DNA of 64,000 nucleotides from Streptomyces sp. B1I3. Its GTDB lineage: Bacteria; Actinomycetota; Actinomycetes; Streptomycetales; Streptomycetaceae. Position 1 is the first letter of the stretch. Every line of letters begins with the position of its first letter. Positions 16,503 through 27,252 of this stretch are shown here, one piece after another. The stretch lies in assembly GCF_030816615.1 (NCBI RefSeq), contig NZ_JAUSYD010000001.1, positions 930,001 to 994,000 of the forward strand. The letters run 5' to 3'. The position numbers were made by a program, and so were the translations under genes. The notes beneath the pieces are model-generated. The model searched no databases. It worked only from the letters and a program-made list of their open reading frames with translations, and was not told where the DNA came from.

Positions 16503-17345
16503 GTGTCCGTGCTGGTCGGACTGATCGTGATGCTCGGGATGCTGGTGGTCGTGCCGATGGGCCTGCGGCTCGTCGGCGACCCCGGGCTCGACCGGATACG
16601 GCGCCTGTGGCCGTGCTTCGCGGTGCCGGGCGCCGTGTCCCTCTGGCTGCCGCGCGGCAGCGCCGCCACGGCACTCGCGCTCTTCTACGCACTGGGAACC
16701 GCGCTCCTCGCCGCCCACGCACCCCGGCGCGTGGCCCGGACCCGCAGCCTGCGCCCGGCGGAGATCGCCCTCCTCACCGCGCTGGCCACCCCGTCCGTCG
16801 CCGCCCTCGCCCTCGTGGCCGAACGCTCGGGACACGACCTGTTCGGCTTCGGGCCGGGCATCCTGGCGCTGACCGTCCCGCACTTCCACTTCGCCGGCTT
16901 CGCCGCCGCTCTCGTCGCGGGCCTCGTCTGCCGGGCGGGGAACGACGGGGCCGCCGGCCGCTTCGCCGCCCTGAGTGTGCCCCTCGGCACCCTCCTGGTC
17001 CTGGGCGGCTACTTCGTCGGTGACCGGGCCGAGCTGGCAGGCGCCGTGGTACTCACCGCCGGGATGTGGACGGTCGCCCTGCTGACCTGGCGCACCGCCC
17101 GGGCCGGCGACCGGGACCGTGCCACCCGGGTGCTGCTCGCCGTCTCGGCCGCCGTCCTCGTGGCGACCATGGCGCTCGCGCTGAGCTGGGCACTCGGCGA
17201 AGCGACCGGGCTGCCGCACCCCACCCTGACCTGGATGGCCGCCACCCACGGGCTGGGCAACGCGCTGGGCTTCGCGCTCTGCTCGCTGCTCGCATGGCGC
17301 CGTCTCCACGACCGTGCCCCCTCCCAGGAAGGCAGGACCGCATGA
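16503..17345 (+). CDS. YndJ-family membrane protein
   Basis: 280 residues, about eight to nine hydrophobic segments. The HFHFAGFAAALVAGL segment and the general layout match the YndJ-like family, whose function is unknown. GTG at 16503 is chosen because GGGGGTG lies a few nt upstream; GTG at 16494 is an equally possible start. The stop overlaps the ATG of the DUF1990 gene (ATGA). YndJ, DUF1990 and a lipase-maturation-factor-like protein are often neighbours, suggesting a shared envelope or lipid role that I infer only from co-occurrence. Confidence 0.75.
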   Translation: MSVLVGLIVMLGMLVVVPMGLRLVGDPGLDRIRRLWPCFAVPGAVSLWLPRGSAATALALFYALGTALLAAHAPRRVARTRSLRPAEIALLTALATPSVAALALVAERSGHDLFGFGPGILALTVPHFHFAGFAAALVAGLVCRAGNDGAAGRFAALSVPLGTLLVLGGYFVGDRAELAGAVVLTAGMWTVALLTWRTARAGDRDRATRVLLAVSAAVLVATMALALSWALGEATGLPHPTLTWMAATHGLGNALGFALCSLLAWRRLHDRAPSQEGRTA

Positions 17346-17881
17346 GCACTCTGACGTACCCGGAAGTGGGCGCCACCCGTCTCGGGCCGCTCCCGGACGG
17401 CTACAACCACCTGCACCACCGGACCGCCGTCGGCCGGGGCCGGGCGTGCTTCGAGGCTGCGGGCGCCGCCGTCACCGAGTGGCGGATGCACCGCGCCACC
17501 GGGGTGCGGGTGCGCGCGTCGGCCGTTCGGGCCTCGGCCGGAGCCGCGGTCGAGGTGTCGGTGGGTGTGGGACGGCTCCGCCTCACCGCCCCCTGCGAGG
17601 TCGTCTGGACCGCGTACGAGCAGAACCGCACCGGTTTCGGCTACGGCACGCGGGCGCGGCATCCCGAATGCGGCGAGGAGAGCTTCGTGGTGGAACTCGC
17701 GGACGACGGGACGGTGTGGTTCACGGTCACGGCGTTCTCCCGCCCCTGCGCGTGGTACAGCCGCCTGGCCGGCCCCGTGGTGCCGGCGCTCCAGCGGTGG
17801 TACGCCCGCAGGCTCGGTACGGTGCTGCGAAGGACCGTGTCGGCGGCGTGGAGGCGGGGCGGGGCCGGATACTGGACGTGA
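17342..17881 (+). CDS. DUF1990 family protein
   Basis: 179 residues, soluble, no signal peptide. It has the DUF1990 pattern: N-terminal YNHLHHRTAVGRGRACFEAA, central LTAPCEVVWTAYEQNRTGFGYGT and HPECGEESF, then FTVTAFSRPCAWYSRLAGPV and a basic C-terminal helix. Function unknown. It overlaps both neighbours by 4 nt (upstream) and 1 nt (downstream, TGATG), so it is translated within the operon. Confidence 0.85.
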   Translation: MSTLTYPEVGATRLGPLPDGYNHLHHRTAVGRGRACFEAAGAAVTEWRMHRATGVRVRASAVRASAGAAVEVSVGVGRLRLTAPCEVVWTAYEQNRTGFGYGTRARHPECGEESFVVELADDGTVWFTVTAFSRPCAWYSRLAGPVVPALQRWYARRLGTVLRRTVSAAWRRGGAGYWT

Positions 17882-19317
17882 TGGACTGGTTCACCGCAGA
17901 CGGCTACTGGCTGAGCAGGCTGGTCTTCCAGCGCTCGCTCGCCGTCGTCTACCTGGTCGCCTTCGTCTGCGCCGCCCTCCAGTTCCGGGCACTGATCGGG
18001 GAACGGGGCATGCTCCCCGTGCCCGACCTGCTCCGGCGCACCCCCTGGCGCGCCGCCCCCGGGCTGTTCCGGCTGCACTACTCCGACCGCTTCTTCGCCC
18101 TGGTGGCCTGGACGGGCGCCGCCGTCTCGCTCGCCCTGGTCGCCGGCCTGGACGGTCACCTGCCGCTGTGGGCGGCCATGGTCCTGTGGGCGGTCCCCTG
18201 GGTGCTCTACCTGTCGATCGTCCAGGTCGGCCAGACCTGGTACGGCTTCGGCTGGGAATCCCTGCTCCTGGAGACGGGCTTCCTTGCCGTCTTCCTCGGC
18301 AACGAGGAGACGGCCGCCCCTGTCCTGGTGCTGTGGCTGCTGCGGTGGCTGCTCTTCCGGCTGGAGTTCGGCGCAGGGCTCATCAAGATCCGCGGGGACG
18401 CGTGCTGGCGGCGGCTCACCTGTCTCGACTTCCACCACGAGACCCAGCCGATGCCGGGGCCACTGAGCTGGTTCTTCCACCGGCTGCCGAAACCGGCGCA
18501 CCGGGTCGAGGTGGCCGCCAACCACGTGACCCAGCTGGCCGTCCCCTTCCTGTTGTTCACCCCGCAACCGGTGGCGAGCGTCGCGGCCGGCCTGATGGTG
18601 GTCACCCAGCTCTGGCTCGTGCTGTCGGGGAACTTCGCCTGGCTGAACTGGCTGACCATCGTCATCGCCCTCGCGGCGATCGACTGGTCCCCCCTGGCCG
18701 GGCCCGCACCCGCGGTCTCCGCCCCACCGGTCTGGTACGAGGTGGTGGTCATCGCGGTCACCGCCCTCGTCCTGGCCCTCAGCTACCGGCCGGCGCGCAA
18801 CCTCGCTTCCCGCCGCCAGGTGATGAACCGGTCCTTCGACCCGTTTCACCTGGTCAACACCTACGGGGCGTTCGGCAGCATCAGCAGGACACGGCTGGAG
18901 GTCGTCGTCGAGGGCACCGACGAACCGGTGATCCACGAGACCACCCGATGGCGGGAGTACGGCTTCCGCGGCAAACCCGGCGATCCGCGCCGGATGCCCC
19001 GCCAGTTCGCCCCGTACCACCTGCGGCTGGACTGGATGATGTGGTTCGCGGCGCTCTCCCCCGCATACGCCCGCTCCTGGTTCGGGCCGTTCACCGAACG
19101 GCTGCTGCTGGGCGACCGGGACACCCTGCGGCTGCTGCGCCACAACCCGTTCCCCGGCGCCCCTCCGGTCCATGTCCGGGCCAGGGTCTTCCACTACAGG
19201 TTCACGGACTGGCACGAGCTGCGGTCCACGGGATGCTGGTGGCACCGGACCTACGTACGGGACTTCATGCGGCCCACCTCCCTGCCGGCACCGCTACGGC
19301 GCCGCGGCCCGTCATGA
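17881..19317 (+). CDS. lipase maturation factor family protein (LMF1-like, DUF1222)
   Basis: 478-residue integral membrane protein. About eight membrane spans fill residues 15-300 (LAVVYLVAFVCAALQF, VQVGQTWYGFGWESLLLE, FRLEFGAGLIKIRGD, CLDFHHETQPMPG), and a soluble C-terminal domain carries NTYGAFGSISRTR, WREYGFRGKPGD and RLDWMMWFAALS. These match vertebrate LMF1-type proteins, which help lipases fold. The bacterial role is unproven. The ATG overlaps the DUF1990 stop, and the gene ends at a strong hairpin. Confidence 0.88.
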   Translation: MDWFTADGYWLSRLVFQRSLAVVYLVAFVCAALQFRALIGERGMLPVPDLLRRTPWRAAPGLFRLHYSDRFFALVAWTGAAVSLALVAGLDGHLPLWAAMVLWAVPWVLYLSIVQVGQTWYGFGWESLLLETGFLAVFLGNEETAAPVLVLWLLRWLLFRLEFGAGLIKIRGDACWRRLTCLDFHHETQPMPGPLSWFFHRLPKPAHRVEVAANHVTQLAVPFLLFTPQPVASVAAGLMVVTQLWLVLSGNFAWLNWLTIVIALAAIDWSPLAGPAPAVSAPPVWYEVVVIAVTALVLALSYRPARNLASRRQVMNRSFDPFHLVNTYGAFGSISRTRLEVVVEGTDEPVIHETTRWREYGFRGKPGDPRRMPRQFAPYHLRLDWMMWFAALSPAYARSWFGPFTERLLLGDRDTLRLLRHNPFPGAPPVHVRARVFHYRFTDWHELRSTGCWWHRTYVRDFMRPTSLPAPLRRRGPS

Positions 19318-19322
19318 GAACG

Positions 19323-19354
19323 GCTCCGGCCCCCGCGGACGCGGGGGCCGGAGC
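19323..19354. terminator. bidirectional hairpin terminator
   Basis: Perfect 14-bp GC stem with the 4-nt loop GGAC between the convergent LMF gene (stop at 19317) and the small peptide gene (stop at 19379). Left arm 19323-19336, right arm 19341-19354. Confidence 0.8.
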
Positions 19355-19378
19355 TCAGCTCTGTGCGACGCGGGAGCG

Positions 19379-19552
19379 TCAGTCGATGCCGGGCAGGATG
19401 TGCGGCTCGGCCAGATCGTCCTCGTAGCCGGCCAGCCGGATCGGCGCCGACCGCGCCCAGACCTCGATGTTCCGGAGCTTCTGGGGCCGGTGGGGCCGCT
19501 CTCCGGACAGTTCGGCCGGGCGTTGTTCGCTCTGTGTCATTTCAGGTGTCAC
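19379..19552 (-). CDS. 57-residue orphan peptide, possible RiPP precursor
   Basis: The GTG at 19552 is preceded by AAAGGAG at 6-nt spacing, the best ribosome binding site in the window, and the gene ends at a strong terminator, so it is very likely expressed. The product has a charged, Pro/Gln-rich N-terminal half and a C-terminal half KLRNIEVWARSAPIRL followed by AGYEDDLAEPHILPGID. It has no Cys, no hydrophobic span and no signal peptide. The leader/core look, with one Trp, one Tyr and an acidic C-terminus, resembles a ribosomal peptide precursor, but I do not recognise the family and no maturation enzyme is adjacent. The nearest same-strand gene is the SDR enzyme 396 nt upstream. Confidence 0.72.
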   Translation of the reverse strand: MTPEMTQSEQRPAELSGERPHRPQKLRNIEVWARSAPIRLAGYEDDLAEPHILPGID

Positions 19553-19948
19553 CGCGGACTCCTTTGTGTCGCGTAACCCCGGGGCGGTGGCGACGCCACG
19601 GCGGTGAGAACCGTGTATCGACCGCCCGCTGCGGGGCAGGGGCAGAAACAGTTCGGTCGCGGTGGCGCCGGTACGGGGCGGGACGTCGGCCTGCTTACAG
19701 ACCTGTCCCAGGACGGCCGAGGAAGTTTCGTGGATCCCTTGGTGGCGTCCGTTCACTTCAGAGTAACCAAATGAGCGCCATCCCGCTCGACAGAACGTGT
19801 GGCCTAGGTCACTTTCAGCCAACGAGCCCTGCGGTCACCTGCGGCTCACGCGCCCCGCCGGTCACCCTCCCCCGGTGTGCGCGGGCTCCACGACAGCGGC
19901 GGCGGCCCGTGGGTACGGGCCGCCGCCGCGGCGGTCTGCGGGCCGGAT
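19553..19948 (-). other. intergenic region holding the promoter of the small peptide gene
   Basis: 396 nt between the SDR stop and the peptide gene. The frame of the peptide stays open back to 19822, but codon use and content there do not look coding. It holds the CRP-like site at 19799-19812. No other gene is seen. Confidence 0.5.
19799..19812. promoter_or_regulatory. CRP-like palindrome upstream of the small peptide gene
   Basis: GTGGCCTAGGTCAC is a near-perfect palindrome and fits the published Streptomyces Crp pattern GTG-N6-GNCAC on both strands. It lies about 250 nt upstream of the peptide start and about 140 nt beyond the SDR stop. Assignment is by pattern only. Confidence 0.35.
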
Positions 19949-21436
19949 TCACCAGCCGGCAGGCGCGTAATCCTTGAGGAAGCAGCCGTACAGTTCCTCG
20001 CCCGCTTCGCCCCGCACGATCGGGTCGTAGACACGGGCGGCACCGTCGACGAGGTCGAGCGGCGCGTGGAAACCCTCCTCGGCGAGGCGGATCTTGTCCG
20101 GGTGGGGGCGCTCGTCCGTGATCCAGCCCGTGTCGACGGCCGTCATGAGGATGCGGTCCTTCTCGAACATCTCCTGGGCGCTGGTACGGGTCAGCATGTT
20201 CAGCGCGGCTTTGGCCATGTTGGTGTGGGGGTGGCCCGCGCCCTTGTACCCGCGGCTGAACACACCCTCCATGGCCGAGACGTTAACGACGTAGGCGCGC
20301 TCCGACGCCCTCGCCATCGCCGGGCGCAGCCGGCTGATCAGGATGAAGGGGGCCGTGGAATTGCAGAGCTGGACCTCGAGGAGCTCGATCGGCTCGACCT
20401 CCTCGACCGTCTGGATCCAGCTGTTCGTGTCGTGCAGGTCGGGCACCAGGCCGCCCGCGTCGATAGCGGTCCCGGCGGCGATGCGCGCCGGCGAGGCGGA
20501 TCCGGTGACCAGCGCGAGGTCGGTGACGTCCTGGGCGCTCAGCCCCTGGCCCTCCTTGCGGGCGGCCGGCAGCGCAGCCACCCGGTCCACGGTCCCGCTG
20601 CCGAACGTTCCGATGACCTCGGCGGCCGGCAGTTCACCCGCGGGCAGCGGTGCGGATTCGGCGCTGAGCAGCTCGCTGTAGGCCTGCGCGGAGCGGCGGA
20701 CCGTCTGCGCGGCGTTGTTGATCAGGATGTCCAGCGGCCCCTCGGCGGCGACCGAATCGGCCAGCGCCACCACCTGGGCGGGGTCGCGCAGGTCGATTCC
20801 GACGATCTTCAGCCGGTGGATCCACTCGTCGCTGTCCGGCATTGCCTTGAAGCGGCGGATCGCGTCGTTGGGGAAACGGGTGGTGATCGTCGTATGGGCG
20901 CCGTCGCGCAGCAGCCGCAGCGCGATGTACATGCCGATCTTGGCCCGGCCGCCGGTGAGCAGCGCCCGGCGGCCCGTGAGGTCGGTGCGGGCGTCGCGCC
21001 GGGCACGGTTCTCCATGGCGCACGGCGGGCAGAGCTGGTGGTAGAAGGCGTCGACCTCGACGTACCTCGTCTTGCAGATGTAACAGGACCTGGGGCGCCG
21101 GAGTATGCCGGCGATCTCGGCGGTGGCCGAGGACGAGGGCAGAACGCCCTGGGTCTCGTCGTCGATGCGTTCGGCGGAGCCGGTGGCGGTGGCTTCGGTG
21201 ACCGCCCTGTCGTGCGCGGTCTTGGCGGCGCGGCGCTCCTGGCGGCGGCGCTGCTTCACGGTGCGGTAGATGCCCGCCGTGGCCCGGCGTACGGCGATGG
21301 CGTCCGGGTGGTCGACCTCGATGGTGTCGAGCTCGTCGAGCACACTCAGGCAGACGGCCAGCCGCTCCGGGTCGATACCGGGACCGAACTCGTCGATTCC
21401 GGGAGCGAGCTCCGGGCTGTCCTCTGTCACCGTCAT
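19949..21436 (-). CDS. SDR-family oxidoreductase with N-terminal Cys-rich motif
   Basis: 495 residues, longer than a classical SDR (about 250). The N-terminal 140 residues are charged and helical and include CYICKTRYVEVDAFYHQLCP-PC, two CxxC pairs that look like a zinc ribbon. The SDR domain follows: RRALLTGGRAKIGMYIALRL (nucleotide loop), DILINNAAQTVRRS and a C-terminal YKGAGHPHTNMAKAAL (YxxxK-like region, imperfect). It should be an NAD(P)-dependent oxidoreductase or ketoreductase of unknown substrate. ATG at 21436 has AGAGGAAC upstream. An insertion of about 100 residues between the NNA motif and the active site is unusual. Confidence 0.82.
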   Translation of the reverse strand: MTVTEDSPELAPGIDEFGPGIDPERLAVCLSVLDELDTIEVDHPDAIAVRRATAGIYRTVKQRRRQERRAAKTAHDRAVTEATATGSAERIDDETQGVLPSSSATAEIAGILRRPRSCYICKTRYVEVDAFYHQLCPPCAMENRARRDARTDLTGRRALLTGGRAKIGMYIALRLLRDGAHTTITTRFPNDAIRRFKAMPDSDEWIHRLKIVGIDLRDPAQVVALADSVAAEGPLDILINNAAQTVRRSAQAYSELLSAESAPLPAGELPAAEVIGTFGSGTVDRVAALPAARKEGQGLSAQDVTDLALVTGSASPARIAAGTAIDAGGLVPDLHDTNSWIQTVEEVEPIELLEVQLCNSTAPFILISRLRPAMARASERAYVVNVSAMEGVFSRGYKGAGHPHTNMAKAALNMLTRTSAQEMFEKDRILMTAVDTGWITDERPHPDKIRLAEEGFHAPLDLVDGAARVYDPIVRGEAGEELYGCFLKDYAPAGW

Positions 21437-21576
21437 TGCCGTTCCTCTGTACTCGTCACTCGCGCCGCTGCTGGGCGTGGGGAGGAGGTCCGGCCGGGAG
21501 CCGGCGAGGGCCGGCACACCATGGGCCGAATGCCCCGGTCAAGTCTGCCACGAGTCCGGGGCTGCTCCGTTCGGCG

Positions 21577-23040
21577 TCAGGCCTTGCCCTCACTCACCGA
21601 GAGCGGGGTGGCGATGTCCTCCAGCGATTTCTGCTCCGCCGCCACCGCGAAGAAGGAGGCGACCAGTCCGGCGGCCACCATGAGGGCGGCTCCGATGCAG
21701 AACGCCAGGACGGTCTCGCCGACCACGCCGCTCGACGTCAGGTCCGCGAAGACCAGCGGACCCGTGATGCCACCGGCGGCGGTGCCGATGGCGTAGAAGA
21801 AGGCGATGGCCATCGCGCGGGTCTCCATGGGGAAGATCTCGCTCACGGTCAGGTAGGCGGAACTCGCACCGGCGGAGGCCACGAAGAGGACCGCGCACCA
21901 GCAGGCGGTCATGGTGACGGCGGTGAGCGCCCCGGCGCCGAAGAGCCACGCGGTGCCGAAGAGCAGCAGTCCGGAGAGGATGTACGTCCCCGCGATCATC
22001 GGTTTGCGCCCGACCGTGTCGAAGAGGCGGCCGAGGAAGAGCGGTCCCAGGAAGTTGCAGAAGGCGATGACGGCGAAGTAGTAGCCGGTGGCGCCGCTCG
22101 AGACGTCGAAGAACTTCACGAGGATCGATCCGAAGCCGAAGGTGATCGCGTTGTAGAGGAAGGCCTGCCCGATGAAGAGGGCGAGCCCGAGGACCGCCCG
22201 CTTCGGGTAGGAGCGGAAGACGGTCCGGGCGATCAGACCGAACCCGATGCTCTTGCGCTGCCTCACGGTGATGGCCGGCTCGGCCGGGGGCAGGCTCCTG
22301 CCGGTCTCCGACTCCACTTCGCGCTCCACCCCCTCGACGAGCTGCTCCGCCTCTTCGTCGCGGCCGTGGATGAACATCCAGCGCGGGCTCTCCGGCACGT
22401 GGCGGCGCACCACGAGGATGACGAGCCCGAGGACCACTCCCAGCGCGAACGTGAGCCGCCAGCCGATGTCCTTCGGGAAGATGTCGGTGTTCAGGGCGAG
22501 TACGGAGAGCAGGGAGCCCGCCATCGCCCCGAGCCAGAAGCTTCCGTTGATGATGAGGTCGACCCGGCCCCGGTACTTACTGGGGATCAGTTCGTCGATG
22601 GCCGAGTTGATGGCCGCGTACTCCCCGCCGATCCCGAAGCCGGTGAGGAAACGGAAGAGGAAGAACCACCAGGCGGAGAAGGAGATCGCGGTCAGGGCGG
22701 TCGCCGCCAGGTAGACGGCGAGGGTGATGAGGAAGAGCTTCTTGCGTCCGAAGCGGTCGGTGAGCCAGCCGAAGACCAGCGCACCGGAGCAGGCTCCGGC
22801 CACGTACAGCGCGGCCGCGATGCCGGTGACCTGGGCGTCGGTGATGGGGAGTCCGCTGCCGTCCTCCGAGAGCCTGCTGGCGATGTTTCCGACGACCGTC
22901 ACTTCGAGGCCGTCCAGGATCCAGACCGTGCCGAGCCCGATGACGATCATCCAATGCCATTTGGACCAGGGCAGCCGGTCCAATCGGGCGGGAATCCTCG
23001 TGGTGACGGTGCGCTGACCCGCCACGCCGCTGTCGCTCAT
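21577..23040 (-). CDS. MFS transporter, sugar-porter/metabolite:H+ symporter type
   Basis: 487 residues, 12 membrane spans. Family marks: WILDGLEVTVVGNIA in span 1, the loop motif GWLTDRFGRKKLF after span 2, FGIGGEYAAINSAIDELIP, PESPRWMF before the central loop and GRLFDTVGRKPM in the second half. ATG at 23040 with AAGGAGAGGGC just upstream. It resembles general metabolite porters rather than drug pumps, so it likely imports a sugar or aromatic acid; the substrate is unknown. It is divergent from the SigB-type sigma gene. Confidence 0.88.
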   Translation of the reverse strand: MSDSGVAGQRTVTTRIPARLDRLPWSKWHWMIVIGLGTVWILDGLEVTVVGNIASRLSEDGSGLPITDAQVTGIAAALYVAGACSGALVFGWLTDRFGRKKLFLITLAVYLAATALTAISFSAWWFFLFRFLTGFGIGGEYAAINSAIDELIPSKYRGRVDLIINGSFWLGAMAGSLLSVLALNTDIFPKDIGWRLTFALGVVLGLVILVVRRHVPESPRWMFIHGRDEEAEQLVEGVEREVESETGRSLPPAEPAITVRQRKSIGFGLIARTVFRSYPKRAVLGLALFIGQAFLYNAITFGFGSILVKFFDVSSGATGYYFAVIAFCNFLGPLFLGRLFDTVGRKPMIAGTYILSGLLLFGTAWLFGAGALTAVTMTACWCAVLFVASAGASSAYLTVSEIFPMETRAMAIAFFYAIGTAAGGITGPLVFADLTSSGVVGETVLAFCIGAALMVAAGLVASFFAVAAEQKSLEDIATPLSVSEGKA

Positions 23041-23287
23041 GCCCTCTCCTTCTCTTCCCGGGAACACCACACGTGCCCGCGATGAGGCGTCCCTCACACA
23101 CGGACTATGCGACAGATAGGGCAAATCACCACAAACGCTGCGTATTCGATCCGCCCGATGGCGGCGACGTGAAGAAGGACGGCCGGTTCCGGCAGAGAGA
23201 TAAAGAAGTTCCGTAAAAAGGAGGCATGACTTCCGGGAAGCCGGGAAGGTGCGGGTCGATACACCGGATTTCAGGGAGGGCGACACC

Positions 23288-24184
23288 ATGACGGCCATGT
23301 CAGTGCGGACCACCGAAGCGATCGGCGCAACCGGCGCGCAGTGCGACGAGGCGGGCACGCGTTCCGACGAGGCCGCGCTTCCGTGGATCGAGGACGCGGG
23401 CAAGGTCGCCCCGCAGGACGCGCGTGCCATGTCGAAGCTGTTCTTCGACCGGCTCCAGGTCCTCGAAGAAGGAACCCACGAATACCAGTACGCGCGCAAC
23501 ACCCTGATCGAGATGAACCTCTCGCTGGTGCGGTTCGCCGCCTCGCGGTTCCGTAACCGGGGCGGGGACGACACCGAGGACATCATCCAGGTCGGGACGA
23601 TCGGTCTGATCAAGGCGATCGACCGCTTCGACCTGTCGCGTGAGGTGGAGTTCGCCACGTTCGCGGTGCCCTACATCGTCGGTGAGATCAAGCGGTTCTT
23701 CCGCGACACGACCTGGTCCGTACATGTGCCGCGCCGGCTGCAGGAGTTGCGGGTCGAGCTCGCGAAGGCCAAGGAGCACCTGTCGGCCGAGCTGGACCGC
23801 GACCCGACGGTCGCGGAGCTCGCCAGGCACCTGGATCTCCCCGAGGAGGAGATCATCGAGGGCCTGGTCGCCGCCAACGGCTACTCGGCGGGCTCGCTGG
23901 ACACCCCGAGCGCCGACAGCGACTCCGGCAACGACCAGCGGGCCTACGCCGATGTGCTCGGCGAGGAGGACCCGGCCATGGAGAGTGTGGAGAATCTGCA
24001 CGCACTCGCGCCGCTGCTGCGACAGCTGGACGACCGCGAGCGGGCGATCGTCCGCATGCGTTTCGGCCAGGAGATGACGCAGGCCCAGATCGGCGCCGAG
24101 CTGGGCGTGTCACAGATGCACGTGTCGCGCCTGCTCAGCAGGATCGTGCAGCGTCTGCGCGCCGGCATGTGCGTCGAGGCCTGA
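23288..24184 (+). CDS. SigB/SigF/SigG-type alternative sigma factor
   Basis: 298 residues, group 3 sigma factor with regions 2, 3 and 4. Region 2: NTLIEMNLSLVRFAASRF, DIIQVGTIGLIKAIDRFD, FATFAVPYIVGEIKRFFRD. Region 3: VHVPRRLQELR. Region 4: LDDRERAIVRMRFGQEMTQ and MHVSRLLSRIVQRLR. These factors direct stress or sporulation regulons and are held by RsbW-type anti-sigma factors. ATG at 23288 follows AGGGAGGG. A 13-bp-stem terminator follows, so the downstream signalling genes have their own promoter. The RsbW-like ATPase 3.6 kb downstream is a candidate partner. Confidence 0.93.
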   Translation: MTAMSVRTTEAIGATGAQCDEAGTRSDEAALPWIEDAGKVAPQDARAMSKLFFDRLQVLEEGTHEYQYARNTLIEMNLSLVRFAASRFRNRGGDDTEDIIQVGTIGLIKAIDRFDLSREVEFATFAVPYIVGEIKRFFRDTTWSVHVPRRLQELRVELAKAKEHLSAELDRDPTVAELARHLDLPEEEIIEGLVAANGYSAGSLDTPSADSDSGNDQRAYADVLGEEDPAMESVENLHALAPLLRQLDDRERAIVRMRFGQEMTQAQIGAELGVSQMHVSRLLSRIVQRLRAGMCVEA

Positions 24185-24206
24185 CCCAGGCGTCCCTTAC
24201 CGATCT

Positions 24207-24237
24207 ACCGAGGCCCGGCGGTCAGCCGGGCCTCGGT
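24207..24237 (+). terminator. hairpin terminator after the sigma gene
   Basis: 13-bp perfect stem (ACCGAGGCCCGGC at 24207-24219 and its complement at 24225-24237) with the loop GGTCA, 22 nt after the sigma stop. Confidence 0.8.
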
Positions 24238-24301
24238 CACATATGCTTCACGGCGTCGCGGCGCAGGTGGGAAGCGCTGTCCGTCCGAGGGAGTGTGGAG
24301 C

Positions 24302-25554
24302 GTGGTCGAATTGCCGCTGGGCACTTCTGCGCGACTGTTGGAGCCCGCCGGTATCCCTGAGCAGCAGAACGACGCTGCCGACACGTCGTCCGTGTGGAAC
24401 GTCGACGCGTCCCTGCTCCTGGTCGAGGACGACGCGGGTGACGCGCTGCTCGTCGAGGAGCTGCTGAGCGACAGTGAGCTGGACTCCGGGCTGACATGGT
24501 GCAAGACGCTGGCAGAGGCGCGGCGGTTCCTGCGGACCTGCCGCACGCCGGTCTGCGTCCTGCTGGATCTGCACCTGCCCGATGTGCACGGCCTCGACGC
24601 GGTCAGTCAGCTGGTCGAGTCCGCCCCTGACGCCGCCATCGTCGTGCTGACGGGCCTCGCCGAGTCGGAGACCGGACTGTCCGCGGTCGCCCACGGCGCA
24701 CAGGACTACCTCGTCAAGGGCCGGCTCGATCCCGAGATCCTGGGCCGCGCGATCCGCTACGCGCTGCAGCGCAAGCACGCCGAGCGATCGGCCACCGCCA
24801 TCCGGACCAGCCAGCTCATCGCCCAGGAGAACGCCAGGCTGGAACGGGCACTGCTGCCCATCCCGTTGCTGCGGGACGACAGTTTCCGGGTCGCCGCCCG
24901 CTATGAGGCCGGCCGTGCCCACGGCCTGCTGAGCGGCGACTTCTACGACGTCGTGCAGACCGCGGACGGTGCGGTGCACGCCGTGATCGGTGACGTGTCG
25001 GGGCACGGAGCAGCCGAGGCGGCCCTCGGTGTCTGTCTGCGGGTCGCCTGGCGCACCGCCGTCCTGACCGGGGTTTCCCAGCTCGAGAAGATCGAGCTCC
25101 TGGAGGGGATACTCGTCGCCGAGCGGTCGGATCCCCATGTGTTCGCCACGGTGACCACGCTCGTGTTCCCGCCGGGCAGGGACCGCGTCCACATCGCACG
25201 GGCCGGGCACCCCGGTCTGCTGCTGCGCCTCGGCACGGACGTCAGCTGGGTGGAGCCCGACGTGGGCATGGCCCTGGGCCTGCTGCCCGGCGTCGGCCGC
25301 TGGACGCTCACGGAACTGAAGCTGGCTCCCGGCAGCGAGGTCGTCCTCTTCACGGACGGCCTGTTCGAGGGCCGTACGGGCCCGCAGTCCCGGCTCGGGG
25401 AGGAAGGGTTGCTGGACATGGCGACGAAGTACGGCGCGCTGGAACCGCGCGCCTTCGTCGACGCCCTCGTCGCCGAGGCCACCGACAGTGCTTCCCCGTA
25501 CGGAGGGCTGGCCGACGACGTCGCCGTCCTGCACCTGGGCTGGAGGGTCGACTC

Positions 25555-25558
<4 letters not shown>
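24302..25558 (+). CDS. receiver-SpoIIE (PP2C) fused response regulator phosphatase
   Basis: 418 residues. N-terminal receiver domain (about 35-155): LLLVEDDAGDALLVEELL acidic pair, VCVLLDLHLPD phospho-acceptor, DYLVKGR Lys. C-terminal PP2C domain (about 200-415): SGDFYDVV, VIGDVSGHGAAEA, LFTDGLFEGR and LADDVAVLHL. Such RsbU/RssB-like proteins dephosphorylate an anti-anti-sigma factor when the receiver is phosphorylated. GTG at 24302 lies 8 nt after GAGGGAG; GTG at 24293 is too close. It is coupled to the kinase gene by a GTGA overlap. Confidence 0.92.

Positions 25559-27248
<1,690 letters not shown>

Positions 27249-27252
<4 letters not shown>

Noticed and set aside
19379..19552. Lasso peptide or lanthipeptide precursor
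   Set aside because: No Cys, no leader YxxP-type motif and no cyclase, RRE or LanM/LanC gene nearby; only a general RiPP-like appearance remains.
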